Below, piece by piece: positions 17,620 to 25,881 of a DNA stretch of 64,000 nt. The notes below the pieces were generated by a model, which saw only the letters and a list, made by a program, of their open reading frames with translations, did no database searches and was not told the origin of the DNA. The DNA lies in the NCBI RefSeq assembly GCF_036346595.1, contig NZ_CP107835.1, positions 124,001 to 188,000 of the forward strand, in the 5' to 3' direction. The DNA comes from Streptomyces sp. NBC_00525. Lineage in GTDB: Bacteria > Actinomycetota > Actinomycetes > Streptomycetales > Streptomycetaceae. The translations under genes and the position numbers were made by a program. Position 1 is the stretch's first letter. The number at the start of each line of letters is the position of its first letter.

Positions 17620-17647
17620 CGCGTGTTCGCTCTTTGGCGAACACGCG
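17620..17647. promoter_or_regulatory. inverted repeat upstream of EamA gene
   Basis: CGCGTGTTCGC and GCGAACACGCG form perfect 11-bp arms with a 6-base spacer, 51 bases upstream of the EamA start. Size and position fit an operator. Confidence 0.6.
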
Positions 17648-17684
17648 GGTTAACGTATACATCTGACCGGGAGCCGGTCAACAG

Positions 17685-17706
17685 GTATTCGCCAACCGAC
17701 GAATAC
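17685..17706. promoter_or_regulatory. inverted repeat upstream of ArsR gene
   Basis: GTATTCG and CGAATAC with an 8-base spacer, 44 bases before the ArsR start. This is a likely ArsR binding site by location. Confidence 0.55.
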
Positions 17707-17749
17707 TCGCCCGCCGCGCACACCGTTCCGAACTGGGAGAACCGCTGCC

Positions 17750-18082
17750 GTGAAGCCGCTCCAGCACCCCCGTGCCGAGGACATCAACATCTATGCCGTG
17801 CTCCACGCGCTGGCCGAACCGGCCCGTATGCAGATCGTGCGGACCCTCGCCGCGGCCGGCGGCAAGCCGTGCGGCACCTTCGGCATCAACCTGAGCAAGT
17901 CGACCCTGTCCGCGCACTTCAAGGTGTTGCGCGAGGCCGGGATCATCCGCCAGGAGACAGCCCCCGGCAACTCCCGCCTCAACACGCTGCGCAGGACGGA
18001 ACTCGACGCCCGTTTCCCCGGCCTGCTCGCCTCCGTGCTCGACGCGGTCGACCGGACCGAGCCCCCGCTCCCGGCCGCCTGA
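17750..18082 (+). CDS. ArsR-family winged-helix regulator
   Basis: A 110-residue ArsR/SmtB-type repressor. The core is VLHALAEPARMQIVRTLAAAGG then LSKSTLSAHFKVLREAGIIRQE (recognition helix and wing). The single Cys in GKPCGTFG leaves no classical ELCVCDL metal box, so the inducer is probably not a metal. A GTG start follows GGGAGA. It diverges from the EamA gene and precedes an MFS gene, and it may control either. Confidence 0.85.
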   Translation: MKPLQHPRAEDINIYAVLHALAEPARMQIVRTLAAAGGKPCGTFGINLSKSTLSAHFKVLREAGIIRQETAPGNSRLNTLRRTELDARFPGLLASVLDAVDRTEPPLPAA

Positions 18083-18110
18083 TTCCTCTCGCGGGCGCAC
18101 ACCTCCACGT

Positions 18111-18125
18111 ACAACCATTGGTTGT
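18111..18125. promoter_or_regulatory. perfect dyad before the MFS gene
   Basis: ACAACCA-T-TGGTTGT, with 7-bp arms around one base, lies between the ArsR and MFS genes. Several GGTTGT half-sites follow up to 18200. Candidate operator. Confidence 0.5.
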
Positions 18126-18239
18126 CCCGGACCGCCGGATCGGTTGTTTGACCTGCGCTCGTACCGCCCGGTTGGCTCGCTCCGGACACTGACGGGTTGT
18201 TCGGATTGTTCGGTCGAGGGTGCGAGGAGCGCGCTGCGC

Positions 18240-19502
18240 ATGGTGGGCGGGAGACGGCTGGGGCGGCGTTTCGGATGGCTGTGGGCGTCGTACGCGGTGA
18301 GCGCGTACGGGTCGGGGCTGGGGTTCGGGGCGCTGCCGCTGATCGCCGTCCTGGTGCTGGACGCCGGGCCCGCCGAGGTGTCCGCGCTGTCCGCCGCAGG
18401 GCCCGCGGTGGGGGCGCTGATCGCGGTGCCGCTCGCGCCGTGGGTGGAGTTCCGGCGCAAGCGGCCGGTGATGATCGGAACGGACCTGGTCCGGTTCACG
18501 GCCATGGCGTCGGTGCCGGTGGCGTACGCCTTCGGGGTGCTGGGGCTCGCTCAGCTGCTGGTGGTCTCGGCGGTGATCGCGGCGGCGAAGATCGCGTTCG
18601 GCGCGGCGAGCGGCGCGTTCCTGAAGGCGCTCGTCCGGCCGGAGGACCTGCTCGTCGCCAACGCCTGCTTCGAGTCGACGAGCTGGAGCTCCATCGCGGT
18701 GGGCCCGCCGCTGGGCGGCGCGGCGATCGGGGTGTTCGGGCCGGTCACCACCGTGCTGGCCGACGCCCTCAGCTATCTGCTCTCCGCGCTCGGCATCGCC
18801 GCGATCGGGGGCAGGGAGGCGGCGCCGGAACCTGCCGGGCAGAGTCCGCTGCGCGCGGGGGCGCTGCTGGCCGGCTGGCGGCACATCCTGGGCCATCCGG
18901 TGCTGCGGGCGCTCTACCTCAACCAGGTGCTCGTCGCCGGTCTGATCATGGCCACCGAACCGCTGCTCGCCGTGCTTCTGCTGCGCGAACTCGGCTTCCC
19001 GCCCTGGCAGTACGGTCTCGCCTTCGCCGCGCCGTGCCTGGGCGGGCTCATCGGCTCCCGGCTGGCCCGCCGGGTCGTCGCCCGGCACGGCCGCGACCGG
19101 GTCTTCCGGACCGTGGGCACCCTGCGCGCGGTCTGGCTGATCGGGCTGGTCCTGGTGCGGCCGGGCGTCGTCGGGCTGGTCACGGTGATGGCGGTCGAGC
19201 TGGCCATCATCGTCAACATGAGCCTGTACGGGCCCGTGCTGTCCACGTACCGGCTGGAACACACGCCCCATCATCTCGTCGCCCGCACGCTGACGGCCTG
19301 GACGATCGGCCAGCAGGCGGCCGTCGCCGTCCTCACCGCGCTCGCCGGGCTGCTCGCCGGGGTCACCGGCCCGCGCACGGCCCTCGCGGTCGCCGGGCTG
19401 CTCATCCTGGCCACCCCGCTGCTGCTCCCCCGGCAGCACGGGCGCCGGCCCGCCGGAAACGCAACCGTTCCGGCGGACCCCGTGCGCGATGTCAGCCCGT
19501 GA
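18240..19502 (+). CDS. MFS transporter
   Basis: A 420-residue major-facilitator protein with about twelve membrane helices. The cytoplasmic loop after helix 2 (APWVEFRRKRPVMIGTDLVRF) carries the basic MFS signature, and GRDRVFRTVGTLRAVW lies in the matching second-half loop. It resembles enterobactin/macrolide-type efflux MFS proteins. The ATG is preceded by GAGGAG. It overlaps the convergent DUF4440 gene by 11 bases. Substrate unknown. Confidence 0.83.
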   Translation: MVGGRRLGRRFGWLWASYAVSAYGSGLGFGALPLIAVLVLDAGPAEVSALSAAGPAVGALIAVPLAPWVEFRRKRPVMIGTDLVRFTAMASVPVAYAFGVLGLAQLLVVSAVIAAAKIAFGAASGAFLKALVRPEDLLVANACFESTSWSSIAVGPPLGGAAIGVFGPVTTVLADALSYLLSALGIAAIGGREAAPEPAGQSPLRAGALLAGWRHILGHPVLRALYLNQVLVAGLIMATEPLLAVLLLRELGFPPWQYGLAFAAPCLGGLIGSRLARRVVARHGRDRVFRTVGTLRAVWLIGLVLVRPGVVGLVTVMAVELAIIVNMSLYGPVLSTYRLEHTPHHLVARTLTAWTIGQQAAVAVLTALAGLLAGVTGPRTALAVAGLLILATPLLLPRQHGRRPAGNATVPADPVRDVSP

Positions 19503-19896
19503 TGACCTCCGTGTTCTGGCAGGCGGTCAGCAGCCAGCGCCCGTCCGCGTCCTTGCTCATCACATAGAGCGGAGTGCCCTCGCTCTCCTCGTCCGGGGTC
19601 ACATAGCGCTGGCGGACCTTGACCGCCGCCACGTCCGGGCGGATGAAGTGGACGTGCGCCACCTCGTAGGTGACCTTGCCGTCCCACTGGGACGCCGGCA
19701 GCACCACCCGGGTGAACGCGGAGATCGCGTCGAGGCCGATGAGGACCTTGCCGTGGCCCGTGGTCCAGATGGCGTCGGGGTGGAAGAGGGACAGGAACTC
19801 GTCGGGGTCCTTGCGCGCCTGGGAGCGCTGGACGGTGGCGACGACCTGGTGAATCGCTTCGATGTCTTCGGCGTGGGCCGGTGATTCGGTATCCAT
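19492..19896 (-). CDS. SgcJ/DUF4440-type NTF2-fold protein
   Basis: A 134-residue protein with the SnoaL/DUF4440 cone fold: an N-terminal helix (DIEAIHQVVATVQRSQ), the LFHPDAIWTTGHGKVLIGLDAI core and an RYVTPDEES strand pair. It resembles SgcJ/EcaC-like proteins. Its start (MDTES) lies 16 bases from a SoxR-box-like palindrome, exactly mirroring the SnoaL-like gene at 3797 (MDTEE). Both may belong to one redox-responsive regulon. Confidence 0.8.
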   Translation of the reverse strand: MDTESPAHAEDIEAIHQVVATVQRSQARKDPDEFLSLFHPDAIWTTGHGKVLIGLDAISAFTRVVLPASQWDGKVTYEVAHVHFIRPDVAAVKVRQRYVTPDEESEGTPLYVMSKDADGRWLLTACQNTEVITG

Positions 19897-19912
19897 GCCG
19901 GGAATCCTGCGA

Positions 19913-19930
19913 CCTCAAGTCCGCTTGGGG
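19913..19930. promoter_or_regulatory. second SoxR-box-like palindrome
   Basis: CCTCAAG-TCCG-CTTGGGG (one mismatch to a perfect dyad) lies upstream of the minus-strand DUF4440 gene. The left half and spacer match the 3764-3781 box exactly. Confidence 0.65.
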
Positions 19931-19957
19931 TCAAGCCCGCCGCGAACGTCCCGCCGC

Positions 19958-20305
19958 TCAGGCCGATTCGAGCACCGGACGGACCTCGACCGTCTCCGGG
20001 GTGGGCAGGCTCCGGGCCAGTTCCACGGCCTCCGCACGGTCGGCGACCTCCACGAGGAACCAGCCTCCGAGGGTCTCCTCGCCGGGCAGCGCGGGCCCGT
20101 CGCTCACCGTCGTCGTCCCGTCGGCCGTCGTGCGTACGGTCGCGGGCGCGAGGCTCTCGGTCTCCAGCGCCTCGCCGCCGACGAGCTTCCCCGCTGCCGC
20201 GAGGCCGCCGATCCAGCCTTCGTACTCCTTGCGGTACGCGGCCCGGTCGGCCTCGATCCGGCGGCGCGACGCGTCCGTCTCGAAGATCACAAGGGCGAAT
20301 TTCAT
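19958..20305 (-). CDS. YCII-related protein
   Basis: A 115-residue single-domain YCII/DGPF-type protein: an N-terminal MKFALVIFE strand, central GLAAAGKLVGGEALE, and C-terminal GGWFLVEVADRAEAVELARSLP. The family adopts a ferredoxin-like dimeric fold and often accompanies ECF sigma factors, though none is adjacent here. The start is supported by GAGAGGATG. Function unknown. Confidence 0.82.
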   Translation of the reverse strand: MKFALVIFETDASRRRIEADRAAYRKEYEGWIGGLAAAGKLVGGEALETESLAPATVRTTADGTTTVSDGPALPGEETLGGWFLVEVADRAEAVELARSLPTPETVEVRPVLESA

Positions 20306-20389
20306 GGCACATCCTCTCTCCGGCCGCCGTACGGGCGACCGCTGTGGGTGAAGGGGGGTGGGTGTAGGGGCCCGTGGGGTCGGGGCTGG

Positions 20390-21841
20390 TTACGGCGTCG
20401 ATGCCTCGGCCGGGGCGGGGTCGGCCGCGCGTTGCGGGGCGGGCGGGTTCTGCGCCGGTGTGGACCTCGTCAGCCAGAGGCCGGTGAGTACGGCGGTGGC
20501 CAGAGTGAGGACGCCGGCCGCGGTGAACGCGGTGTCCAGGCCGCTGCCGAAGGAGGCGCCGGCGGACTGGCGGGCGCGGACGACGCCGCCCAGCACCGCG
20601 ACCCCGAGCACCGCGCCGATCTGCCGGGTGGTGCCGCTGATGCCCGACGCGAGGCCGCCCTCCTGCGGAGCGGCGGACTGGATGGCGGCCCCCGTCAGCG
20701 GCGACATCGTCAGGGCGAAGCCGGTACCGGCGAGCGCGAGGCGCCACCACACGTTCCCGTAGCCGGTGTCGGCGTGGACCGCGCCGAGCGCCACCAGGCC
20801 CAGCCCGGCCAGGACCAGCCCGGCGGTGACCACGGGACGGAAGCCGTACCGGGCGGCGAGCCGGCCCGCGTGCGGGCTGACGACCACCATCGCGAGCGAG
20901 AGCGGCAGGGTCCGCACCCCGGCGGCCAGGAGCGAACTGCCCTGGACGTACACGAAGAACTGGGAGAAGAAGAACGACGAACCCATGAGCGCGAACCCGA
21001 CCACCACCATCGCGGTGTTGGACACGGTGAACAGGCGCTCCCGGAACAGCCGCAGCGGCAGCATCGGCGCCTCCCGGCACGCCTCGACGGCCAGGAACGC
21101 GGCGAGCAGGACCGCCCCGGCGGCGAAGGCGCCCAGGATCGGCGGCGAGGTCCAGCCGCGTGCGCCGCCCTCGATCAGCCCGTAGGTCAGCGCCCCCACC
21201 GCCAGGACGGACAGCACCGTGCCCGGTACGTCGATCGCGGGTGCGCCGGGGTTGCGGCTCTCGTCGAGGCCGCGCAGCCCGGCCAGCAGCAGGGCCACGC
21301 CGATGGGCACGTTGACCAGGAAGATGGCGGGCCAGCCGAAGGCGTCGGTCAGCACTCCCCCGGCCACGGGGCCGGCGGCCAGCCCGATGCCGCTCAGCCC
21401 GGCCCACAGCCCGATCGCCTTCACCCGGTCCTGCGGCGCGGGATGGGCGGCGGCGAGCAGGGCGAGCGAGGCGGGGCTCAGGGCGGCGGCCCCGATGCCC
21501 TGGAGCGCCCGGCCGGCGATCAGCCAGCCGAGCGAGGGCGCGAGGGCGCACAGCGCCGACGCCCCGGTGAACACCGCGACACCGGTCAGGAACACCCGCT
21601 TGCGGCCGAACCGGTCGGCGAACACACCGCCGGACAGCAGCAGCATCGCGACCAGCAGCACATAGGCGTCGACGATCCACTGCAGACCGGTGAGCCCGGT
21701 GTGCAGCCGGTGCCGCATGTCGGGCAGCGCGGCTCCGACGATCGTGTTGTCGAGCAGGACCATGAACTGGCCCAGGCAGGTCACCGTGAGCAGCACGCCC
21801 CGGTGGGGGCGGCTGCCTACGGCCGCAGACGAGGCTGCCAT
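20390..21841 (-). CDS. DHA2-family (14-TMS) MFS drug transporter
   Basis: A 483-residue EmrB/QacA-type proton-coupled multidrug exporter with fourteen predicted helices. Motif A-type loop is GGVFADRFGRKRVFL, and helix 1 has the family sequence LGQFMVLLDNTIVGAALP with its Asp. The start MAASSAAV follows GAGAGGAA. It diverges from the TetR gene at 21963 with two operator-like dyads between them, the classic repressor/exporter pair. It may export a toxic metabolite; substrate unknown. Confidence 0.9.
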   Translation of the reverse strand: MAASSAAVGSRPHRGVLLTVTCLGQFMVLLDNTIVGAALPDMRHRLHTGLTGLQWIVDAYVLLVAMLLLSGGVFADRFGRKRVFLTGVAVFTGASALCALAPSLGWLIAGRALQGIGAAALSPASLALLAAAHPAPQDRVKAIGLWAGLSGIGLAAGPVAGGVLTDAFGWPAIFLVNVPIGVALLLAGLRGLDESRNPGAPAIDVPGTVLSVLAVGALTYGLIEGGARGWTSPPILGAFAAGAVLLAAFLAVEACREAPMLPLRLFRERLFTVSNTAMVVVGFALMGSSFFFSQFFVYVQGSSLLAAGVRTLPLSLAMVVVSPHAGRLAARYGFRPVVTAGLVLAGLGLVALGAVHADTGYGNVWWRLALAGTGFALTMSPLTGAAIQSAAPQEGGLASGISGTTRQIGAVLGVAVLGGVVRARQSAGASFGSGLDTAFTAAGVLTLATAVLTGLWLTRSTPAQNPPAPQRAADPAPAEASTP

Positions 21842-21877
21842 GGGGTTCCTCTCCGTCGTGGGTGCGCCCGGAGGCGC

Positions 21878-21951
21878 CGCTAACGCAGTTGTTGGCTGCG
21901 TTAGCGGACTGTACGGAAGGATGCCCCGTAAACGCAAGCGCAAGCTGCGTT
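21878..21951. promoter_or_regulatory. two TetR operators for the MFS/TetR pair
   Basis: CGCTAACGCAG-N7-CTGCGTTAGCG (21878-21906, perfect 11-bp arms) and AACGCA-N9-TGCGTT (21931-21951) share the AACGCA/TGCGTT half-site and fill the 121-base divergent promoter region. Confidence 0.8.
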
Positions 21952-21962
21952 AAGGTGGTGGC

Positions 21963-22556
21963 ATGAGTGAGAAGCAGTCGGCCCGGCGGCCCGGCGGGCG
22001 CAGTGCGCGCGTCGCCGCGCAGGTGCATCGGGCCGTCACGGACCTGATCGGCGAGCGTGGTTACGGCAACTTCACGGTCGGCGACGTCGCGGCTCGCGCG
22101 GGTGTGGCCGACAGCAGCGTCTACCGCCGGTGGGGCAACCTGGAGGCCCTGCTCGGCGAGGTCGCGCTGAGCCGCCTCAACGCCCGGTCACCGATGCCCG
22201 ACACCGGCACCCTGGCCGGCGACCTGCGTACGTACGCGGCCCAGGTGGCCCGCGAGATCACCGGCCCGGACGGCCCGGCGGTGCTGCATCTGGCCGTCGC
22301 GCTGACCGGCACGGGCGAACAGGGCGAACAGGCGGGGGAAGCCCTCCGCACCGAACGGACCCGCCAGTTGCAGTCCGTGCTCGACCGGGCGGGCGAACGC
22401 GGCGAGGACGCCCCGGAGGCGTTCGAGGTCCTGGACCATGTGCTGGCCCCGATGTACATCCGCGTCCTGTTCGGCATGGACGGGCTCACGCCGGAGTACA
22501 TCGACGGGCTGGTGGACCGGCTGCTGTCGTTCCGGACGGGCGGGGCCGGCCGGTAG
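21963..22556 (+). CDS. TetR-family repressor of the adjacent exporter
   Basis: A 197-residue TetR regulator. The helix-turn-helix is VTDLIGERGYGNFTVGDVAARAGVADSSVYRRWGNLEALLGEV (about 25-67), followed by an all-helical ligand domain. It is 11 bases from the second operator copy and divergent to the DHA2 exporter, so autoregulation and exporter repression are likely. It converges on the SARP gene at 22596. Confidence 0.88.
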   Translation: MSEKQSARRPGGRSARVAAQVHRAVTDLIGERGYGNFTVGDVAARAGVADSSVYRRWGNLEALLGEVALSRLNARSPMPDTGTLAGDLRTYAAQVAREITGPDGPAVLHLAVALTGTGEQGEQAGEALRTERTRQLQSVLDRAGERGEDAPEAFEVLDHVLAPMYIRVLFGMDGLTPEYIDGLVDRLLSFRTGGAGR

Positions 22557-22595
22557 GCGTACGGGCCGGCCGGAGACGTCCGTCCGGCCGGCCGG

Positions 22596-23411
22596 TCAGC
22601 CGATCTCGGCGAGCCGGGCTCCGCCGGCGCCCGCCATGCCCTCGGGGCGGGCCAGGAGGATGGAGCGCTGCAACTTGGCCAGCGCGGGCGAGGGTTCGAG
22701 GCCCAGGGTGCGCACCAGTGTGGAGCGCAGTCGCTGGTAGGCGTCCAGCGCCTCGCCGCGCCGCCCGGAGCGGTAGAGGGCCAGCATGTACTGGCCGCAC
22801 AGGCTCTCGTGGGTGGAGTAGCGGCTGAGCAGGACGGTCAGTTCGGAGAGCAGTTCGCGGTGGCGGCCGAGCCTGAGATCGGCCTCGATGCGCTGGTCCA
22901 GCGCGCAGAGCCGGCTCTCCTCCAGCCGCTTGAGCTGGGTCTCCAGGTGGGGCCCGGTGTGGACGTCGGCGAGCGCCGGTCCGCTCCACAGGGCGAGGGC
23001 CTGGCGCAGCAGCCGCGCGCCCTCGGGAAAGTTCTCGGCGTCCATGGCCCGGTAGCCCATCCCGGCCAGGCGCTCGAACTCCCGGACGTCGTGGGTGCCT
23101 TCGCCGCCCTTGAGTAAGTAGCCGCTGGGGACGGTGAGCAGCACGTCCTTGGCGGTACGGGTCTCGTCGCCGTCCCGTTCGAGCGCGACGGTGATCAGTT
23201 CGCGCAGTTGCAGGATGTAGGTCTGCAGGGTGGGGCGGGCGCTGCGGGGCGGCTCGCTCCCCCACAGCTCCTCGATGAGGGTGCCGACCGGTACCACCTC
23301 GTCGGCGTGCAGCGCCAGCAGGGCGAGCACCTGCCTGGGTTTGGGCGCGGTCGGTGCGATCGAGGTGCCCATTTCCCGCACGGAAAGCGTGCCGAGTACG
23401 TCGATGTCCAC
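22596..23411 (-). CDS. SARP-family pathway activator (TTA-containing)
   Basis: A 271-residue Streptomyces antibiotic regulatory protein. An OmpR-like winged-helix domain (about 1-100, MDIDVLGTLSV...PRQVLALLALHADEVV) is followed by a bacterial transcriptional activation domain (about 105-255, ending LGLEPSPALAKLQRSILL). Codon 99 (SGYLL) is TTA at 23115-23117, so translation should need the bldA tRNA. It is closely related to the SARP at 42929. Its promoter carries the butyrolactone-type operator exactly between -35 and -10. Confidence 0.92.
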   Translation of the reverse strand: MDIDVLGTLSVREMGTSIAPTAPKPRQVLALLALHADEVVPVGTLIEELWGSEPPRSARPTLQTYILQLRELITVALERDGDETRTAKDVLLTVPSGYLLKGGEGTHDVREFERLAGMGYRAMDAENFPEGARLLRQALALWSGPALADVHTGPHLETQLKRLEESRLCALDQRIEADLRLGRHRELLSELTVLLSRYSTHESLCGQYMLALYRSGRRGEALDAYQRLRSTLVRTLGLEPSPALAKLQRSILLARPEGMAGAGGARLAEIG

Positions 23412-23471
23412 GCCGTCTCCCCGTCATCTCCCGGCTGCCTCGGACAGCCCGGAACTGTTGCTGACACACCG

Positions 23472-23500
23472 ATTTAAAAACAGCGCAGGCGGTATGTCAA
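23472..23500 (-). promoter_or_regulatory. SARP promoter with embedded autoregulatory element
   Basis: On the minus strand TTGACA (23495-23500), 17 bases, then TTAAAT (23472-23477). The 22-bp element ACATACCG-N6-CTGTTTTT (23476-23497) fills the spacer, so a bound receptor would block polymerase. The same layout recurs at 42799-42827. The rest of 23412-23765 holds a repeated GAGCCGGACGGAC and no gene. Confidence 0.8.
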
Positions 23501-23765
23501 TGCCCAACCAAACCACTCGCCTCCCTGGTTCACAGCACCAGCGAGCCTTGAGAACGGACACTCAAAAGGTGCTGAATGCATCAAAGTTGGGCATCCAGGC
23601 GGGCGTTTCACCCTCGCCGGCCTGCCGGACGCGGCCCCATAAGCAGACCACGCGGATTGTTTTCTCCGATCCGGGCGACCAGAGCCGGACGGACGACGCC
23701 CGGAGCCGGACGGACCGCGCACGGGCCCGCCGGGGCCTGTCCGGCGGATCGGGGTCGGGCGGGCC

Positions 23766-24353
23766 CTAGTCCGCGCGGCTGAGTCGCGGGAGCGCGAACG
23801 ACCACAGCTGGGACACTCGTTCCGCGGACCGCCAGTCCGGGTCGGCCGCGCCGAGGGTCTCCAACCCGAGCGTCGCCGCGACGATGACCACTGCCGCGTC
23901 CTCGGCCGAGACGTCCTCGGCCAGCTCCCCGTTACTGCGCGCCTGCGCGAGGGCGTTGCGCACCCACTCGTACCACCAGTCGTGCAGTCTGGCCTCGCTC
24001 TTGCGGGAGGGGTCGCCACTCAGGCGGAAGCCCGCGCGCACGACCGGGTCGTCGACGACGGCGTCCATCAGCCGGCGGACAGCCGCGACGAGCCGCTGGA
24101 GCCAGCCGCCCTTGACGGCCTCCGCGCTCTCCTCGGTCAGGGCGAGGGCGGACTCGGCGGCGGCACTCTCCACTGCGGAGGCCAGGGCCTCCTTGTTGGG
24201 GAAGTGGAAGTGCAGGGCACCCGAACTCACCCCCGCCCGGCCGCTGATCGTCGGCAGCGTTGCCAACGCATACCCGTCGGCACCGAAGACCTCCGCGGCA
24301 GCCGAGATGAGAGCTTGACGTGTCACAGCCGCTCGCGCCTGCTTGACCATCAT
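23766..24353 (-). CDS. ArpA-type TetR regulator (butyrolactone receptor or pseudo-receptor)
   Basis: A 195-residue TetR protein of the ArpA/ScbR lineage. The helix-turn-helix ISAAAEVFGADGYALATLPTISGRAGVSSGALHFHFPNKEAL is diagnostic (GALHFHF, N/S-KEAL), and later VVRAGFRLSGD matches the receptor family's ARAGVRLS region. It diverges from afsA, the standard synthase/receptor layout. The more canonical receptor here is at 31307, so this may be a ScbR2/BarB-like pseudo-receptor. AGGAGGAGGAC precedes tandem ATGs. Confidence 0.85.
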   Translation of the reverse strand: MMVKQARAAVTRQALISAAAEVFGADGYALATLPTISGRAGVSSGALHFHFPNKEALASAVESAAAESALALTEESAEAVKGGWLQRLVAAVRRLMDAVVDDPVVRAGFRLSGDPSRKSEARLHDWWYEWVRNALAQARSNGELAEDVSAEDAAVVIVAATLGLETLGAADPDWRSAERVSQLWSFALPRLSRAD

Positions 24354-24435
24354 GTCCTCCTCCTGGCGGGGCGCGGGCCCGACGTACCGCCGTCCGATTC
24401 ACCCTGGATTCTCCTGCTGACCCCTACTGACCCAA

Positions 24436-24457
24436 GTAAACCGCACGGCTGGTTGGT
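24436..24457. promoter_or_regulatory. autoregulatory element upstream of the ArpA-type gene
   Basis: Read on the minus strand, ACCAACCA-N6-CGGTTTAC fits the ACAAACCG-N6-CGGTTTGT family. It lies 83 bases upstream of the repressor start, consistent with autoregulation. Confidence 0.6.
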
Positions 24458-24594
24458 TTAGCACTGCGACGTGCAACGCCCCGGGCCCGGCTGATCATTT
24501 TGCCTCCGGGCGAAAGATGCCGGGGGCCTAGGCCACGGAAGTAGTTGGTTTCTCCAGCCATCCTCTCGGAGGACTAGACCTCGGGCCCACCAAA

Positions 24595-24616
24595 GGAAAC
24601 CGCCTGAAAGGTTTGT
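24595..24616. promoter_or_regulatory. autoregulatory element upstream of afsA
   Basis: On the minus strand ACAAACCT-N6-CGGTTTCC, a strong match to the 22-bp family. It lies in the divergent region between the repressor and afsA, 226 bases before the chosen afsA start. Confidence 0.7.
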
Positions 24617-24684
24617 TTTTGCGAAGGCCCCCACCTCCGCACGCGAGATCGTGAAGATCTACATAACTTATGTACCGATTTACC

Positions 24685-24774
24685 CGGTAACTGGAAGGGA
24701 AGTTACCGACCGGAAGCCTTGAAGTGGAAGAGGATGTTCAAGCAAACTGGTCAACGCTTGGTAAATCCTTTACC
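24685..24774. promoter_or_regulatory. two further dyads upstream of afsA
   Basis: CGGTAACT-N8-AGTTACCG (24685-24708) and GGTAAA-N3-TTTACC (24760-24774) are perfect but differ from the 22-bp family. They lie in the AT-richer stretch that should hold the afsA promoter and may bind another regulator. The full 488-base gap 24354-24841 contains no gene. Confidence 0.5.
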
Positions 24775-24841
24775 TTTGGGCCGATTGAAAAAAACCGGTA
24801 GGTCCGTATCTTAAGTGGCGTCGCCGAACGCAGGTTTCAAG

Positions 24842-25807
24842 ATGGGGGCCACCGTGAGTCTCACCACTGCTGAAGCCCGAACCGCACCGCCGGCCGCACT
24901 GCGGCTGACCACCACCGTCGCGAAGGAGTACGTACACCGCGACTCCGTCGCCGAGGTGTTCCTCACCGGTTGCGACACCCAGGACGGGGTGAACTTCTCG
25001 CTCACCGGCCAATGGCCCCGAGCCCACACCATGTTCCGGAGTCTCGACGGGGCGAGCCACGACCCGCTCCAGGTGGCGGAAACGTTCCGCCAAGCAGGAA
25101 TCTACGTCTCGCACGTGGAATTGGGAGTACCGCTCGGCCACAAATTCGTGATGTCGAGCATCACCTACACCACGGACACCACGGGCCTGCGCATCGAGGC
25201 CGGACCCACCGACTTCGATCTCGACACCCGGTGTACGGAGATCGTCCGGCGCAGGGGTGTGGCCAGCCGTATGGCCTTCGAGTTCGCGCTCCGCCGCAGC
25301 GGCCGGTCCATGGCGCACGGCACCGGCCAGATCTCCGTGATCCCCCCGGCCGTCTACAACCGGTTACGGCAGGCCCGCGCCGCCGAGCCGGCCGTCGCCG
25401 CCGAGCCGTATCCGGACCGCACCCTGCTGCCGCCGTCGATGGTGGGACGCACCTTCCTGACGGACGTGGTGCTCTCCGCCGTCGCCGGGTCCGGCTCCGG
25501 CCCGCGCTGGCTGCTCACCCCGGACCTCAACCATCCGATCCTCTTCGACCACAAGGGCGACCACGTCCCCGGCATGGTCCTGCTCGAAGCGGCCCGCCAG
25601 GCGGCCTGTGCGGTGATGGCCCCCCACTCGTTCGTCCCGGCCGCCGCCGCGAACCACTTCCACCAGTACGCCGAGCTCGACCGGCCCTGCTGGATCGAGG
25701 TGACCCGCGTCGAGCGGGAGGCGCACAACATGGTGACGCTCGAAGTCACCGGCCGCCAGGACGGCAAGGACGTCTTCACCTCGGTGCTCACCGGCCCGGT
25801 CGGCTGA
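24842..25807 (+). CDS. afsA: AfsA-family butyrolactone-type signal synthase
   Basis: A 321-residue enzyme that in the family joins a beta-ketoacyl chain to dihydroxyacetone phosphate in signal biosynthesis. Two hot-dog repeats are visible: KEYVHRDSVAEVFLTG...DPLQVAETFRQAGIYVSH and RTFLTDVVL...VPGMVLLEAARQAAC. Codon 175 (NRLRQ) is TTA at 25364-25366, so bldA control is expected. The start is not firm: ATG 24842 was chosen; GTG 24815 and GTG 24854 are alternatives, and the ribosome-binding sites are weak. It diverges from the ArpA-type gene. Confidence 0.9.
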   Translation: MGATVSLTTAEARTAPPAALRLTTTVAKEYVHRDSVAEVFLTGCDTQDGVNFSLTGQWPRAHTMFRSLDGASHDPLQVAETFRQAGIYVSHVELGVPLGHKFVMSSITYTTDTTGLRIEAGPTDFDLDTRCTEIVRRRGVASRMAFEFALRRSGRSMAHGTGQISVIPPAVYNRLRQARAAEPAVAAEPYPDRTLLPPSMVGRTFLTDVVLSAVAGSGSGPRWLLTPDLNHPILFDHKGDHVPGMVLLEAARQAACAVMAPHSFVPAAAANHFHQYAELDRPCWIEVTRVEREAHNMVTLEVTGRQDGKDVFTSVLTGPVG

Positions 25808-25859
25808 GCGGTACGGCGCCAGGGTCCGGTCCGCCGGCCGGCTATTCCTTCACCAAAAA

Positions 25860-25881
25860 ACAAACCGGTTATCCTGTTTTT
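25860..25881. promoter_or_regulatory. autoregulatory-type element between afsA and replication module 1
   Basis: ACAAACCG-N6-CTGTTTTT matches the SARP-promoter elements at all but the spacer. It lies 53 bases after afsA and 723 bases before the first rep gene, with only origin DNA in between. No other gene could be its target to the right. Confidence 0.7.

Noticed and set aside
16748..17653. A 301-codon plus-strand frame opposite the EamA transporter
   Set aside because: The product is nearly all Gly, Glu, Asp and Ala; the opposite strand encodes a normal transporter.
19862..21883. A 673-codon plus-strand open frame across the DHA2 exporter gene
   Set aside because: It is antisense to a clear 14-helix transporter; its product is Gly/Arg/Gln-rich low-complexity sequence typical of reverse-frame reading in high-GC DNA.
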